Notes: a model not told the origin generated them from the sequence alone. Shown: positions 1-7,218, counted from the first letter of the stretch. The stretch is DNA of 9,613 nucleotides from an uncultured Prevotella sp. (GCA_900550365.1 URRR01000049.1:1-9613); one strand, 5' to 3'. A program made the numbers and translations.

Positions 1-110
1 AAACCTTGTTACCTGTTTACTATGGTATGGAATAACCAAGAAAGCCGTATTTCCGGAATAATTGAGTAGGCATAAAAAAGGGAAAATGCCGCAAAATATG
101 CAGTCTGGAA

Positions 111-142
111 TTTGTATAACTCACTGATATTTAGTATATTTA
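111..142 (+). promoter_or_regulatory. Candidate Bacteroidota-type promoter for the small membrane ORF
   Basis: TTTG at 111-114 and TATATTTA at 135-142 are separated by 20 nt. This resembles the Bacteroidota sigma-ABfr pattern (TTTG, about 19-20 nt, TAnnTTTG) with one mismatch, the last G of the -7 box. Transcription would begin near 149, leaving a leader of about 34 nt before the ATG at 183. AT-rich sequence produces such matches easily, so this is a weak call. Confidence 0.35.
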
Positions 143-182
143 CAATTAAATATCATCAAGGAATTATCAAAAAAATAATGCT

Positions 183-347
183 ATGTTTGAACTGTTGCTT
201 TTGTTATATATATTGCCCTTGCTGTTTGTCGTAATGTTGCTGTTCAGGTTAGTCGTATGGCTTATTCGATTATTGCTCAAGATAACCATGTGGCCGGTAC
301 GTGTTATGTTCTCAGTTTTACGAAGAAGATTGTTTGGAGACGGATGA
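183..347 (+). CDS. Possible small single-pass membrane protein (54 aa)
   Basis: A 54-codon frame starts at ATG 183 and stops with TGA at 345-347. It is too short for most gene callers. Residues 3-35 are almost entirely Leu, Val, Ile, Phe and Tyr (it starts MFELLLLLYILPLLFVV), consistent with one transmembrane helix or a helical hairpin. The C-terminus is basic (Arg-Arg-Arg near residues 47-49), so by the positive-inside rule it would face the cytoplasm. A promoter-like sequence lies at 111-142 and the stop codon falls just before a strong hairpin at 354. There is no good ribosome binding site: a purine-rich AAGGAA lies about 20 nt upstream. I do not recognise the family and assign no function. 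The opposite strand also has an open frame over this region (167-400), which looks like a shadow. Composition alone could generate such a hydrophobic frame, so reality is uncertain. Confidence 0.4.
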   Translation: MFELLLLLYILPLLFVVMLLFRLVVWLIRLLLKITMWPVRVMFSVLRRRLFGDG

Positions 348-350
348 TAG

Positions 351-385
351 AAAAAGCCACACCGTTTATAAAATAGGTGTGGCTT
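351..385 (-). terminator. Rho-independent terminator of the integrase gene
   Basis: AAGCCACACC at 354-363 and GGTGTGGCTT at 376-385 form a perfect 10-bp stem around a 12-nt loop. On the minus strand the stem runs into TTTTT (complement of 351-355), which is the classical intrinsic terminator layout. It lies about 60 nt beyond the integrase stop. On the plus strand the stem is followed by AACTATG with no U-run, so it would serve the small plus-strand ORF only weakly. Confidence 0.75.
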
Positions 386-444
386 AACTATGAATGGCAT
401 TGTGCCCTTTTGCCTTGGTGTGCTTTTAGCGTGACATTGGATAA

Positions 445-1938
445 TCAGAATCCTTTGCCTTTGCTTCTTTCATAAACAGCCTCTCTTTGTGTATCACAAT
501 TTGTCAGACGGAACTGGACGGTACAGCCGACGGGGATGTTCTTGGGTAGCTGTTTTACAAGAGCTGCGATAACCTCGTCCACATTACTAAAACCGATGTC
601 TGTCAATTCGCCTACCACTTTTCCTTTGAAATAAGCACGGGCATATATCATTCTTTTCTTCGTGATACGGAACAACGCATCTTTGGTTTCCTCAAAGTCA
701 TGTGCCTTTCCTTGCTTGCTCTTTTCGTCACTGAAGAAAATGAAATCAATCACTTTGGCATTAAGCCGCCATGCCGGGGTGAAGTCGATTTTTACATACC
801 CTCTCGTTACACTCATGCCGTGTGTATGGTTCATTCCGAATGCCACTTCATACAGGTTGGCATCACAATCGTTTTGAGCGATTGTAGCCCAAGTGTGCCT
901 GAACGTATAGAAACAATAGAAATCTTCCCTGTCCATGCCCATGTGCTTGCAGATCCGGCGAATGCCGTGGTTTACATTGGCATTGAAACTGTCACAATCA
1001 CAGTAACGGCTATGGAAGAAAAACAGGTATTCGTCATCCTCTTTGGACAGGTATTTGTCGAAAATGGGTTGGATGAACGGCTCAACTCTCATCTCCATAT
1101 ATGCTTCGTCTCTACGGCAATGGCGTGTCTTTGCACGTTTGTATCCTATTATTCCATTCCTGTAGTCTTTCTTTTTAAGCTCATATAAATCGACTGTGTT
1201 TATACCCCCTAAACATAGAGAAAGTAGGGCAACATCTCTTCCCAATTCAGGGAGGGACAATATCATTTTCGATTCGGGTAGTGGGCTGCTGAAAAATTCT
1301 CGACATGCCTCGGCACTGATGGCACGTTTCATGGATGTATCAGACTTTGGAATCTGTATCTTCATCCAAGGGTTATATTTTATGTGTATAATTTCACGTT
1401 CTTCATCATTTAACTCAATAATTGCTCTTTTGAAAATCTGGCGAATACAGGTTGGATACATCTCCTTAGCGCGGTTTGTCTTTGCCAAACTGTCAATCCA
1501 TTTTTTTAATACTGTAGTTGTCAGTTGGCTAAACATAATGTTATTTGAACCCAGATAACGCTCAAGGTGATTTACCGCAAGTTGATAGTTCTTAGCATTT
1601 CTGGCATGACCATCATTTATCAATTTGCTCACATGCTTTGCGGCGTACTCACTAAAACTTACATCTTCATCCGAGTGAGTGATATAGTCAATAACTTCCA
1701 TGACAGAATAAGACGAACAATCCTTACGATTCAGCAAATCTGTAAATCGCAAAATTTCCTTTGCACAATACTCGTTCACTACTGCATCTTTAATCTCTCC
1801 AGATTTTAATATTTGTTTTTCCGTAATGAGCTTGTCAGTTTTAATGTAACCCATTCGTGACCGATGTACGATGCGAATATACACCGGGTAAAAGCCATCG
1901 GCTCTTTTCTTTCTTACAACTATCTTAAATGTAGCCAT
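445..1938 (-). CDS. Tyrosine recombinase/integrase of the Bacteroidota mobile-element type
   Basis: A 497-residue site-specific recombinase that would cut and rejoin DNA through a covalent tyrosine intermediate during integration or excision of a mobile element. Residues 1-50 look like the N-terminal arm-site binding domain, about 92-190 like the SAM-like core-binding domain, and about 205-400 like the catalytic domain. Visible catalytic landmarks are the beta-strand GYKRAKT (residues 265-271), Y344-T-F-R347-H-T-W, H371 in NHTHG, and the presumed nucleophile Y381 in GYVK. The first catalytic arginine is not where expected: the helix reads CLGGINTVDLYELK (242-255), with Gly where RGM/LRI is usual. 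Tyr also replaces the usual His of HxxR. Residues about 405-497 form a C-terminal extension past the nucleophile that I cannot assign. The start is ATG 1938, preceded by a direct-repeat array. No excisionase, transfer or cargo genes are visible nearby, so this is either one end of an element or an orphan. Confidence 0.93.
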   Translation of the reverse strand: MATFKIVVRKKRADGFYPVYIRIVHRSRMGYIKTDKLITEKQILKSGEIKDAVVNEYCAKEILRFTDLLNRKDCSSYSVMEVIDYITHSDEDVSFSEYAAKHVSKLINDGHARNAKNYQLAVNHLERYLGSNNIMFSQLTTTVLKKWIDSLAKTNRAKEMYPTCIRQIFKRAIIELNDEEREIIHIKYNPWMKIQIPKSDTSMKRAISAEACREFFSSPLPESKMILSLPELGRDVALLSLCLGGINTVDLYELKKKDYRNGIIGYKRAKTRHCRRDEAYMEMRVEPFIQPIFDKYLSKEDDEYLFFFHSRYCDCDSFNANVNHGIRRICKHMGMDREDFYCFYTFRHTWATIAQNDCDANLYEVAFGMNHTHGMSVTRGYVKIDFTPAWRLNAKVIDFIFFSDEKSKQGKAHDFEETKDALFRITKKRMIYARAYFKGKVVGELTDIGFSNVDEVIAALVKQLPKNIPVGCTVQFRLTNCDTQREAVYERSKGKGF

Positions 1939-1955
1939 ATAACAATGTTTTTAAG

Positions 1956-2008
1956 GTGTATGCACTGGTGTATGCGCTACTTTCACAAGTGTATGCTATA
2001 GTGTATGC
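1956..2008. repeat. Four GTGTATGC direct repeats (iteron-like) in the integrase leader
   Basis: Exact 8-bp copies of GTGTATGC (GCATACAC on the integrase strand) begin at 1956, 1968, 1989 and 2001. Start-to-start spacing is 12, 21 and 12 bp, giving two equal pairs. The array ends 18 bp before the integrase start codon. Its regularity suggests a protein-binding array: either arm-type sites for the integrase's own N-terminal domain or an autoregulatory operator. The binding role is inferred; the repeats and spacing are seen directly. Confidence 0.85.
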
Positions 2009-2040
2009 TTTTCTCGTTCAAATGGCAAATTTTATGCTGC

Positions 2041-2048
2041 CAAATGTA
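2041..2048 (-). promoter_or_regulatory. Candidate -7 box of the integrase promoter
   Basis: CAAATGTA on the plus strand reads TACATTTG on the integrase strand, an exact TAnnTTTG. No good TTTG lies about 19 nt upstream; a TTG is found only at a 15-nt spacing (2064-2066). If used, the transcript would start near 2034 and the four-repeat array would lie inside the 5' leader, where a bound protein could block elongation. Confidence 0.35.
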
Positions 2049-2059
2049 CGAACCTCCTA

Positions 2060-2106
2060 AAAACAATTCAGGCTGTAACCTCCTTGTTTTCGGAGCATTA
2101 CAGCCT
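2060..2106 (-). terminator. Rho-independent terminator of ppdK
   Basis: AGGCTGTAA (2070-2078) pairs perfectly with TTACAGCCT (2098-2106). The stem continues as CTCC (2080-2083) with GGAG (2092-2095), leaving an 8-nt loop. On the minus strand the stem is followed by TGAATTGTTTTTAGG, which supplies the U-rich tail. It begins 28 nt past the ppdK stop codon. Confidence 0.8.
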
Positions 2107-2133
2107 AAACCAATTATTTAGTAGGGTGTCCTA

Positions 2134-4854
2134 TCAACCTTCTATCGCAGCCTGCGCCGCCGCAAGACGTGCTATAGGTACTCTGAAGGGTGAGCAGCTA
2201 ACGTAATTAAGACCTACTTTATGGCAGAACTTAACAGATGAAGGCTCGCCTCCGTGTTCTCCGCAGATTCCGCATGTGAGGTTAGGACGTGTAGAGCGTC
2301 CTTTCTCTACGGCCATTTTGATAAGCTGGCCTACGCCGTTCTGGTCAAGTACCTGGAACGGGTCAACGCTAAGGATTTTCTTGTCAAGATATGCCGGCAG
2401 GAAGCTGGCGATATCATCGCGGCTGTAGCCGAAGGTCATCTGTGTGAGGTCATTAGTTCCGAAGCTGAAGTATTCTGCTTTCTCCGCGATATGGTCAGCG
2501 GTGAGGGCCGCACGTGGAATCTCAATCATCGTGCCTACGCGGAACGGTATCTCGATACCTTCTTCTGCAAACAGTTCCTTCGCTGTCTGGCGGATGACTT
2601 TCTCCTGGGCGTCAAATTCATACACGATACCGATGAGCGGAACCATGATTTCGGGACGCGGGTCATATCCTTCCTTCTTAAGTTGGATAGCAGCGCCGAG
2701 GATAGCGCGTGTCTGCATAGCCGTGATTTCGGGATATGTGTTACCCAATCGGCAACCGCGGTGGCCGAGCATCGGGTTGTGCTCGCTCAGGCTGTTAACC
2801 CTCTGCTGGATTTCCTGAACGGTGATACCTATTTCTTTTGCCATAATCTCCTGGCCTTCAAGGTCTTGCGGAACAAACTCATGCAACGGCGGGTCGAGCA
2901 GACGGATGTTGACAGGATAACCGTCCATGGCTTTCAGTATGCCGTAGAAATCCTGCTTCTGGAAAGGCAGAAGTTTTGCGAGTGCTTTTTCGCGGCCTTC
3001 TTTCGTGTCAGAAAGAATCATCTCACGCATGGCCTTGATTTTCTCGTTCTCAAAGAACATGTGCTCCGTGCGGCAGAGACCTATACCTACGGCGCCGAAG
3101 TTTCGTGCTACACGAGCATCGTGAGGAGTATCGGCGTTGGTGCGGACAACAAGTTTGGTGTACTTGTCGCACAGTTTCATCAAATCAGCAAAGTCACCGG
3201 TTACCTCAGCCGGCTTAGTCTTGACTTCACCTAAATAGATCTCACCCGTAGAACCGTTGATTGACAGGAAGTCGCCTTCTTTCAACACCGTGCCGTCAAT
3301 CTCAACGGTACGTGCCTTGTAGTCAACATTTAGCGCACCTGCACCCGATACACAGCATTTTCCCATACCGCGTGCAACAACGGCAGCGTGTGACGTCATG
3401 CCGCCGCGTGCGGTTACTATACCCTCGGCGGCAGCCATTCCGGCAAGGTCCTCAGGGCTGGTCTCTATACGTACCATGACTACGCGGTGGCCGGCATCAT
3501 GCCATTTTGCAGCGTCGTCAGCGAAGAATACTATCTGACCGCATGCTGCGCCTGGAGAAGCCGGCAGACCTCTTGTAAGTACCTTTGCAGACTTCAGCGC
3601 TTCTTTGTCGAATACGGGGTGGAGCAGTTCGTCAAGTTTGTTAGGCTCGCAACGCTCAAGAGCGGTCTTCTCGTCAATCTCGCCTTCGCGGAGCAGATCC
3701 ATGGCGATTTTTACCATTGCAGTACCTGTACGCTTGCCGTTACGTGTCTGCAAGAACCACAGTTTGCCTTCCTGTACGGTAAACTCCATGTCCTGCATAT
3801 CGTGATAGTGGTGCTCAAGTTTATGTTGCAGCTCATTAAGCTGTGCGAAAATCTCAGGCATAGCCTCTTCCATTGAAGGATATTTGGCTTTGCGCTCTTC
3901 TTCAGATATACCCTGCTGCTGAGCCCAGCGTACGGAGCGTTCCTTGGTAATCTGCTGCGGAGTACGTATTCCGGCGACAACGTCTTCACCCTGTGCGTTA
4001 ACCAGATATTCACCGTTGAAGCTGTTTTCGCCCGTAGCGGCGTCACGGCTGAAGCATACGCCCGTAGCTGATGTCGGGCCCATGTTACCGAATACCATGG
4101 CCATTACGGTAACGGCCGTACCCCATTCAGCGGGTATTCCTTCCATCTTGCGGTACAGAATCGCGCGCTCGTTCATCCAGCTGTCAAATACGGCGCATAT
4201 TGCTCCCCAGAGCTGTTCCATCGGGTCGTTGGGGAAGTCTTTTCCGGTTTGCTTTTTGATAGCTTCCTTAAACAATTTTACCAGTTGCTTAAGTTCGTCC
4301 ACGTTCATCTCGTTGTCGAGCTTTATACCTCTTACAGCCTTTACTTTCTGTATAATAGCCTCAAACGGATCGATGTCGTCCTTGTTGACAGGCTTCATTC
4401 CCATTACGACGTCACCGTACATCTGCACGAAACGTCTGTAGCTGTCATAGGCAAATCTTTCGTTACCTGTTTTCTTTGCAAGACCTTCAACCACTTCGTC
4501 GTTAAGACCAAGATTGAGGATTGTGTCCATCATTCCAGGCATTGACGCGCGTGCTCCTGAGCGCACACTCACGAGCAGAGGATTTGCCGGGTCACCGAAC
4601 TTGCTGTTCATCAGGTTCTCAACATGGCTTACAGATGCTGCCACATCGTTACTCAAGAGAGCAACGACGGCTTCCTTACCCTTCTCAAAATATTCATTAC
4701 ATACATCCGTCGTGATTGTGAATCCCGGAGGAACAGGTACACCGATAAGGTTCATTTCAGCCAGATTGGCACCTTTTCCTCCCAGTAGGTTTCTCATGTC
4801 TGCCTTTCCTTCGGCTTTACCGTTGCCGAAGGTGTAAACTCGTTTTTCTGTCAT
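2134..4854 (-). CDS. ppdK: Pyruvate, phosphate dikinase
   Basis: A cytoplasmic enzyme that interconverts pyruvate, ATP and phosphate with phosphoenolpyruvate, AMP and pyrophosphate. In anaerobes it can work in either glycolysis or gluconeogenesis. The 906-residue length suits bacterial PPDK. The N-terminal nucleotide-binding domain is recognisable from LLGGKGANLAEM (23-34) and VSVRSGARASMPGMMDT (95-111). The swivelling phosphohistidine domain carries GGMTSHAAVVARGMG (484-498), with catalytic His489 and the neighbouring Thr487 that is the regulatory phosphorylation site in the plant enzyme. The C-terminal PEP/pyruvate barrel has GLCRTEHMFF (592-601), NDLTQMTFGYSRDD (801-814) and CGICGEHGG (861-869), including the probable general acid/base Cys864. 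All key residues are present. The start at ATG 4854 gives the usual family N-terminus. The gene is monocistronic, with its own promoter (4897-4927) and terminator (2060-2106). No PPDK regulatory kinase/phosphatase gene lies nearby. Confidence 0.98.
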   Translation of the reverse strand: MTEKRVYTFGNGKAEGKADMRNLLGGKGANLAEMNLIGVPVPPGFTITTDVCNEYFEKGKEAVVALLSNDVAASVSHVENLMNSKFGDPANPLLVSVRSGARASMPGMMDTILNLGLNDEVVEGLAKKTGNERFAYDSYRRFVQMYGDVVMGMKPVNKDDIDPFEAIIQKVKAVRGIKLDNEMNVDELKQLVKLFKEAIKKQTGKDFPNDPMEQLWGAICAVFDSWMNERAILYRKMEGIPAEWGTAVTVMAMVFGNMGPTSATGVCFSRDAATGENSFNGEYLVNAQGEDVVAGIRTPQQITKERSVRWAQQQGISEEERKAKYPSMEEAMPEIFAQLNELQHKLEHHYHDMQDMEFTVQEGKLWFLQTRNGKRTGTAMVKIAMDLLREGEIDEKTALERCEPNKLDELLHPVFDKEALKSAKVLTRGLPASPGAACGQIVFFADDAAKWHDAGHRVVMVRIETSPEDLAGMAAAEGIVTARGGMTSHAAVVARGMGKCCVSGAGALNVDYKARTVEIDGTVLKEGDFLSINGSTGEIYLGEVKTKPAEVTGDFADLMKLCDKYTKLVVRTNADTPHDARVARNFGAVGIGLCRTEHMFFENEKIKAMREMILSDTKEGREKALAKLLPFQKQDFYGILKAMDGYPVNIRLLDPPLHEFVPQDLEGQEIMAKEIGITVQEIQQRVNSLSEHNPMLGHRGCRLGNTYPEITAMQTRAILGAAIQLKKEGYDPRPEIMVPLIGIVYEFDAQEKVIRQTAKELFAEEGIEIPFRVGTMIEIPRAALTADHIAEKAEYFSFGTNDLTQMTFGYSRDDIASFLPAYLDKKILSVDPFQVLDQNGVGQLIKMAVEKGRSTRPNLTCGICGEHGGEPSSVKFCHKVGLNYVSCSPFRVPIARLAAAQAAIEG

Positions 4855-4896
4855 AATTCAAAGTATGGTTTTCATGTATAGTTTATTCCTATTCTG

Positions 4897-4927
4897 CAAA
4901 GTTACTTAATTTTAATTAACATGCAAA
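4897..4927 (-). promoter_or_regulatory. ppdK promoter, Bacteroidota consensus
   Basis: On the minus strand TTTG (4927-4924) is followed after exactly 19 nt by TAACTTTG (4904-4897). This matches the TTTG-N19-TAnnTTTG consensus of the Bacteroidota primary sigma factor at every defined base. The predicted start near 4890 gives a leader of about 36 nt before the ppdK ATG. No strong Shine-Dalgarno is present, as is usual in the phylum. Confidence 0.8.
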
Positions 4928-5137
4928 TTTTTTCCTGTGTTTTTCATTCTGTTCAGTTATTTAAAGACGTTTACGCAAATTTATTAATGTAATATTTTCT
5001 GCCGTTATGGTTGCAAAATGATATTTTGAAAATGTACGGGAAAATTAATGAAATAGAATTTTCAGGCAGTATATCAGCAGCATTTATGACGTCGGGTGAC
5101 AACTTTCTGTGTGCATATTGATGCCTTTCTTCCTCTC

Positions 5138-5204
5138 TAAAGGTCGTAATCTGCACCCTCAAAGGCCACCAATAAGGGTGCCAAAGGCCATGTCTGAGGG
5201 TGCA
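5138..5204. repeat. Three 22-nt-period degenerate repeats forming a hairpin
   Basis: AAAGG motifs recur at 5139, 5161 and 5183, exactly 22 nt apart. Units two and three match at about 17 of 22 positions, sharing CAAAGGCCA (5160-5168 and 5182-5190) and GGGTGC (5176-5181 and 5198-5203). Unit one is more diverged and ends with the inverted form GCACCCT. As a result TGCACCCTCA (5152-5161) pairs perfectly with TGAGGGTGCA (5195-5204), enclosing an inner stem of GG-CACC with GGTG-CC. The arrangement looks like a dispersed intergenic repeat or a structured RNA element rather than coding DNA. Confidence 0.65.
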
Positions 5205-5545
5205 ATATGCCGTGTTTTGCAATGTTATCTGCCGTAAATGATGCACACATATGTAATAATAAATCTTAACACATTGATTTACAGTTAGTTACGTTTGTAT
5301 GCAAAATACCGGCGTATTTCCGTCCGGAAATGTTTTAATCTGAAATAACGCAAATATAGGTGCTTGACAGAAATCATAATGTAAGCATAATACAGATCTG
5401 CAGGAACAGTATGAAGATATGCAGACAATCCTTCCAAAGAGAATGGCAAACTGCTGGTCAGGATTTGTGAATTAAAACGGAAGTACACCGGTCCAAGACA
5501 GTTGACTCTGTTTTGATGTGAAAAACAATCCTTATTATACCATAT

Positions 5546-5569
5546 CGGGCTTATGCCGGAAGCCGATTG
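5546..5569 (-). terminator. Weak candidate terminator for the minus-strand gene cluster
   Basis: TCGG-G-CTT and AAG-CCGA arms form a short stem with one bulge about 45 nt past the stop of the YjbR/MmcQ gene. On the minus strand the T-rich stretch ATTGTTTTT comes only some 15 nt after the stem, so intrinsic termination here is doubtful. No better candidate lies closer to the gene end. Confidence 0.25.
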
Positions 5570-5611
5570 ACGTATTTGTGTCGGCATGTGTTCGTTATGG
5601 TATTCTTATTC

Positions 5612-5977
5612 CTATTGAACGGTAAGCACTTCCGTATGGTTCTGCTTGAGCTTGTTAGGTATCTTTTTTACCACTTCGGCATAGCTGTGGCGAATCAGTT
5701 TTTGTATAAGATCATCCGGCAGTTCGCCCGAAAGGCTGATCTGGTTCCAATACTTTTTGTTCATGTGCCATGCCCCTTTGATTTCAGGATATGTGTCACG
5801 GAGTTCCACGGCATAGTCCGGGTCGCACTTCAGCACAAACCATTCTGTATTGTCAAGGTCAATCATGGCGAATATCTTTCCCAGAACACGGAAAGCCAGC
5901 GTTGTCTCGTCAAACGGAAAGTCTTCCGTGGCCAGCGGCAACGACAGGCAATAATCCCTTACGCTTTCAACATTCAT
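5612..5977 (-). CDS. YjbR/MmcQ family protein
   Basis: A 121-residue protein of the YjbR/MmcQ family (COG2315 type), small proteins with a compact fold sometimes described as a double-wing DNA-binding domain. The molecular role is not established. Recognition rests on the N-terminal MNVESVRDYCLSLPLATEDFPF pattern (quoted in part: residues 1-22), the central GKIFAM (33-38) and W46-F-V-L-K (46-50), and the typical GAWHMNKKYWNQI (68-80) near the C-terminal helix. Length and motif order match a complete member. It is the last gene of the minus-strand cluster, with only 15 nt separating it from the upstream metallo-hydrolase gene, so it is probably expressed with it. No functional link to its neighbours can be read from the sequence. 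Confidence 0.9.
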   Translation of the reverse strand: MNVESVRDYCLSLPLATEDFPFDETTLAFRVLGKIFAMIDLDNTEWFVLKCDPDYAVELRDTYPEIKGAWHMNKKYWNQISLSGELPDDLIQKLIRHSYAEVVKKIPNKLKQNHTEVLTVQ

Positions 5978-5992
5978 ATTTTTGTACCTTTT

Positions 5993-6811
5993 TTATATTC
6001 CTATAGTCTCTCCACATCCCATATAACTGATAGCATCACCCATTTCCTTTTTCAGTATCTCATACTGTGTCGTTCCCGTGCAGTGCATCGTGAAGTAACG
6101 GCAACCGGCGTATGCGGACAGCTTTTCTGCCAGAGAACGGATAAAATTAACTTCCTCTTTTTCCGCCAGTCCGCTTTTCACCAGATGCATACCGGAAAAG
6201 ACATGGGTAAAGGGACCGCCTGCTACGTGCATACCTTTCTCTATGATGTTTACAATGCCGCAGTGGGCACACCCGGCAAAGAGTACGGTATTATTGCCTT
6301 CCTTGATGATAAGACTTTGTTCGTGGCGGAAATCATCGTTTTCATTCTTGGCCGGGCCGAATAAAAGTCTGTTCCCGTTCGGCTTCAAATAATCTCCGTT
6401 TACCCCGGAAAACAGTATTATATTATCGCCGATGTGCGTTTCATCCGCGCATAATACCAACCTGTCATTTGTCCGTAGTTCCGGGTCTATGCCGATGTAT
6501 TTCAGCCCGTCATCACGCAATGAGTAATGTGGTTCAAAAGCGTGGCGGCTGATATAGACTTGGGCCTTCTTATTCAGTTCAAGGAAAGTGCGCAACCCGC
6601 CGCCGTGGTCATAATGTCCGTGCGACACGACCGCCATATCCACGTCGGCTAGGTCGATGCCGAGTCTCTCCGCATTGTCAACGAACAACCGGCGTTGCCC
6701 CATATCAAACAGGATTTTCCGCCCGTCATCCAAACCGATGTGCAGGCTAAGCCCGTGTTCAACGGGGAAACCCGTCCGGCTTGTATTCTCAACTAATGCG
6801 GTTATTTCCAT
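5993..6811 (-). CDS. Metallo-beta-lactamase-fold hydrolase, COG1237 type
   Basis: A 272-residue cytoplasmic enzyme of the metallo-beta-lactamase superfamily. The metal-binding signature is SHGHYDHGGG with His64, His66, Asp68 and His69. Further candidate ligands are His183 in GCAHCGIVN and His243 in TMHCTG. The N-terminal ALVENTS (5-11), FDMG (35-38) and the DDFRHEQSL segment (159-167) are typical of COG1237, the group related to archaeal dihydropterin-ribofuranosyl-aminobenzene phosphate synthase. The substrate of bacterial members is generally unknown, so the archaeal name should not be transferred. The protein appears complete, lacks a signal peptide, and starts at ATG 6811, only 8 nt after the FKBP stop, which indicates co-transcription. 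Confidence 0.93.
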   Translation of the reverse strand: MEITALVENTSRTGFPVEHGLSLHIGLDDGRKILFDMGQRRLFVDNAERLGIDLADVDMAVVSHGHYDHGGGLRTFLELNKKAQVYISRHAFEPHYSLRDDGLKYIGIDPELRTNDRLVLCADETHIGDNIILFSGVNGDYLKPNGNRLLFGPAKNENDDFRHEQSLIIKEGNNTVLFAGCAHCGIVNIIEKGMHVAGGPFTHVFSGMHLVKSGLAEKEEVNFIRSLAEKLSAYAGCRYFTMHCTGTTQYEILKKEMGDAISYMGCGETIGI

Positions 6812-6819
6812 ACTTCGAG

Positions 6820-7218
6820 TTATGCTATGCCTAAAAGTTCGATTTCAAATATCAGCGTGGAGCCGCCTGGAATGCCCGGCTGGGAGAATTTGCCGTAGCC
6901 CATTTCTGCCGGGATATAGACCTCCCATTTGTCGCCCACGCACATCTGCTGCATGGCAATAATCCATCCCTCGATGAGGTCGCAAAGACGTATGGCCAGC
7001 GGCGCGCCGCCACGGCTGCTGTCAAACTGCCGTCCGTCAATAGTCCGTCCGGTGTAATGGGCGGTCACGATGCTGCGCGGAGCCGGATGCCTGCCGTCGG
7101 CTTTTCCTTCCGCAAGGACTTTGTAGAAGACACCTTTCGGGAGCATTTTTACTCCTTCTTCCTGTGATTTTTGCAACAGCCACTCCTTGTTGGCCTGCGC
7201 GTATTCTCTTTTGTTCAT
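6820..7218 (-). CDS. FKBP-type peptidyl-prolyl cis-trans isomerase
   Basis: A 132-residue protein with one C-terminal FKBP domain (about 45-131), predicted to speed cis-trans isomerisation of Xaa-Pro bonds during protein folding. Active-site residues known from human FKBP12 have clear counterparts: Tyr55 (VTAHYTG), Asp66 (RQFDSS), Leu81-Ile82 and Trp85 (LIEGW), Tyr108 (IPAEMGYG) and Phe124 (STLIFEIELL). The first 45 residues are charged and helical, replacing the lipoprotein signal common in exported Bacteroidota FKBPs, so this copy should be cytoplasmic. The start ATG overlaps the DUF1653 stop (ATGA, 7215-7218), suggesting translational coupling. The active site looks intact. Confidence 0.94.
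   Translation of the reverse strand: MNKREYAQANKEWLLQKSQEEGVKMLPKGVFYKVLAEGKADGRHPAPRSIVTAHYTGRTIDGRQFDSSRGGAPLAIRLCDLIEGWIIAMQQMCVGDKWEVYIPAEMGYGKFSQPGIPGGSTLIFEIELLGIA

Larger units (their letters stand above)
4971..5611. other. Gene-poor intergenic stretch without a convincing gene
   Basis: Between the ppdK promoter and the YjbR/MmcQ gene I see no supported gene. Two minus-strand open frames exist (4971-5246, 91 aa; 5285-5587, 100 aa), but neither shows a recognisable domain or plausible ribosome binding site, and the first runs through a structured repeat. Visible contents are the 22-nt-period repeat at 5138-5204, two overlapping small hairpins at 5304-5331 (AAATAC/GTATTT and ATTTCC/GGAAAT sharing the bases ATTT), and a weak hairpin near 5546-5570. 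Isolated TAnnTTTG matches (5290-5297 plus; 5351-5358 minus) lack a properly spaced TTTG. The stretch may contain gene remnants, but I cannot show it. Confidence 0.6.

Noticed and set aside
167..400. 77-codon open frame on the minus strand
   Set aside because: It runs across the integrase terminator hairpin and is Asn/Ser/Thr-rich, as expected for the complement of the hydrophobic plus-strand frame. The plus-strand reading is more credible.
1..2110. Complete integrative element or att direct repeats
   Set aside because: Only an integrase and one small ORF are visible. No second att copy, excisionase or cargo lies within the window, so boundaries cannot be set.
2254..3234. Long plus-strand open frame (326 codons) opposite ppdK
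   Set aside because: It is antisense to an unmistakable ppdK reading frame and has no domain; it is a shadow produced by ppdK codon use.
4971..5246. 91-codon open frame on the minus strand
   Set aside because: It has no recognisable domain and runs through the 22-nt hairpin repeat, whose structure explains the sequence better than a protein does.
5285..5587. 100-codon open frame on the minus strand
   Set aside because: It has no domain, no plausible ribosome binding site and no properly spaced promoter. It could be a hypothetical gene or a decayed one, but I cannot support calling it.
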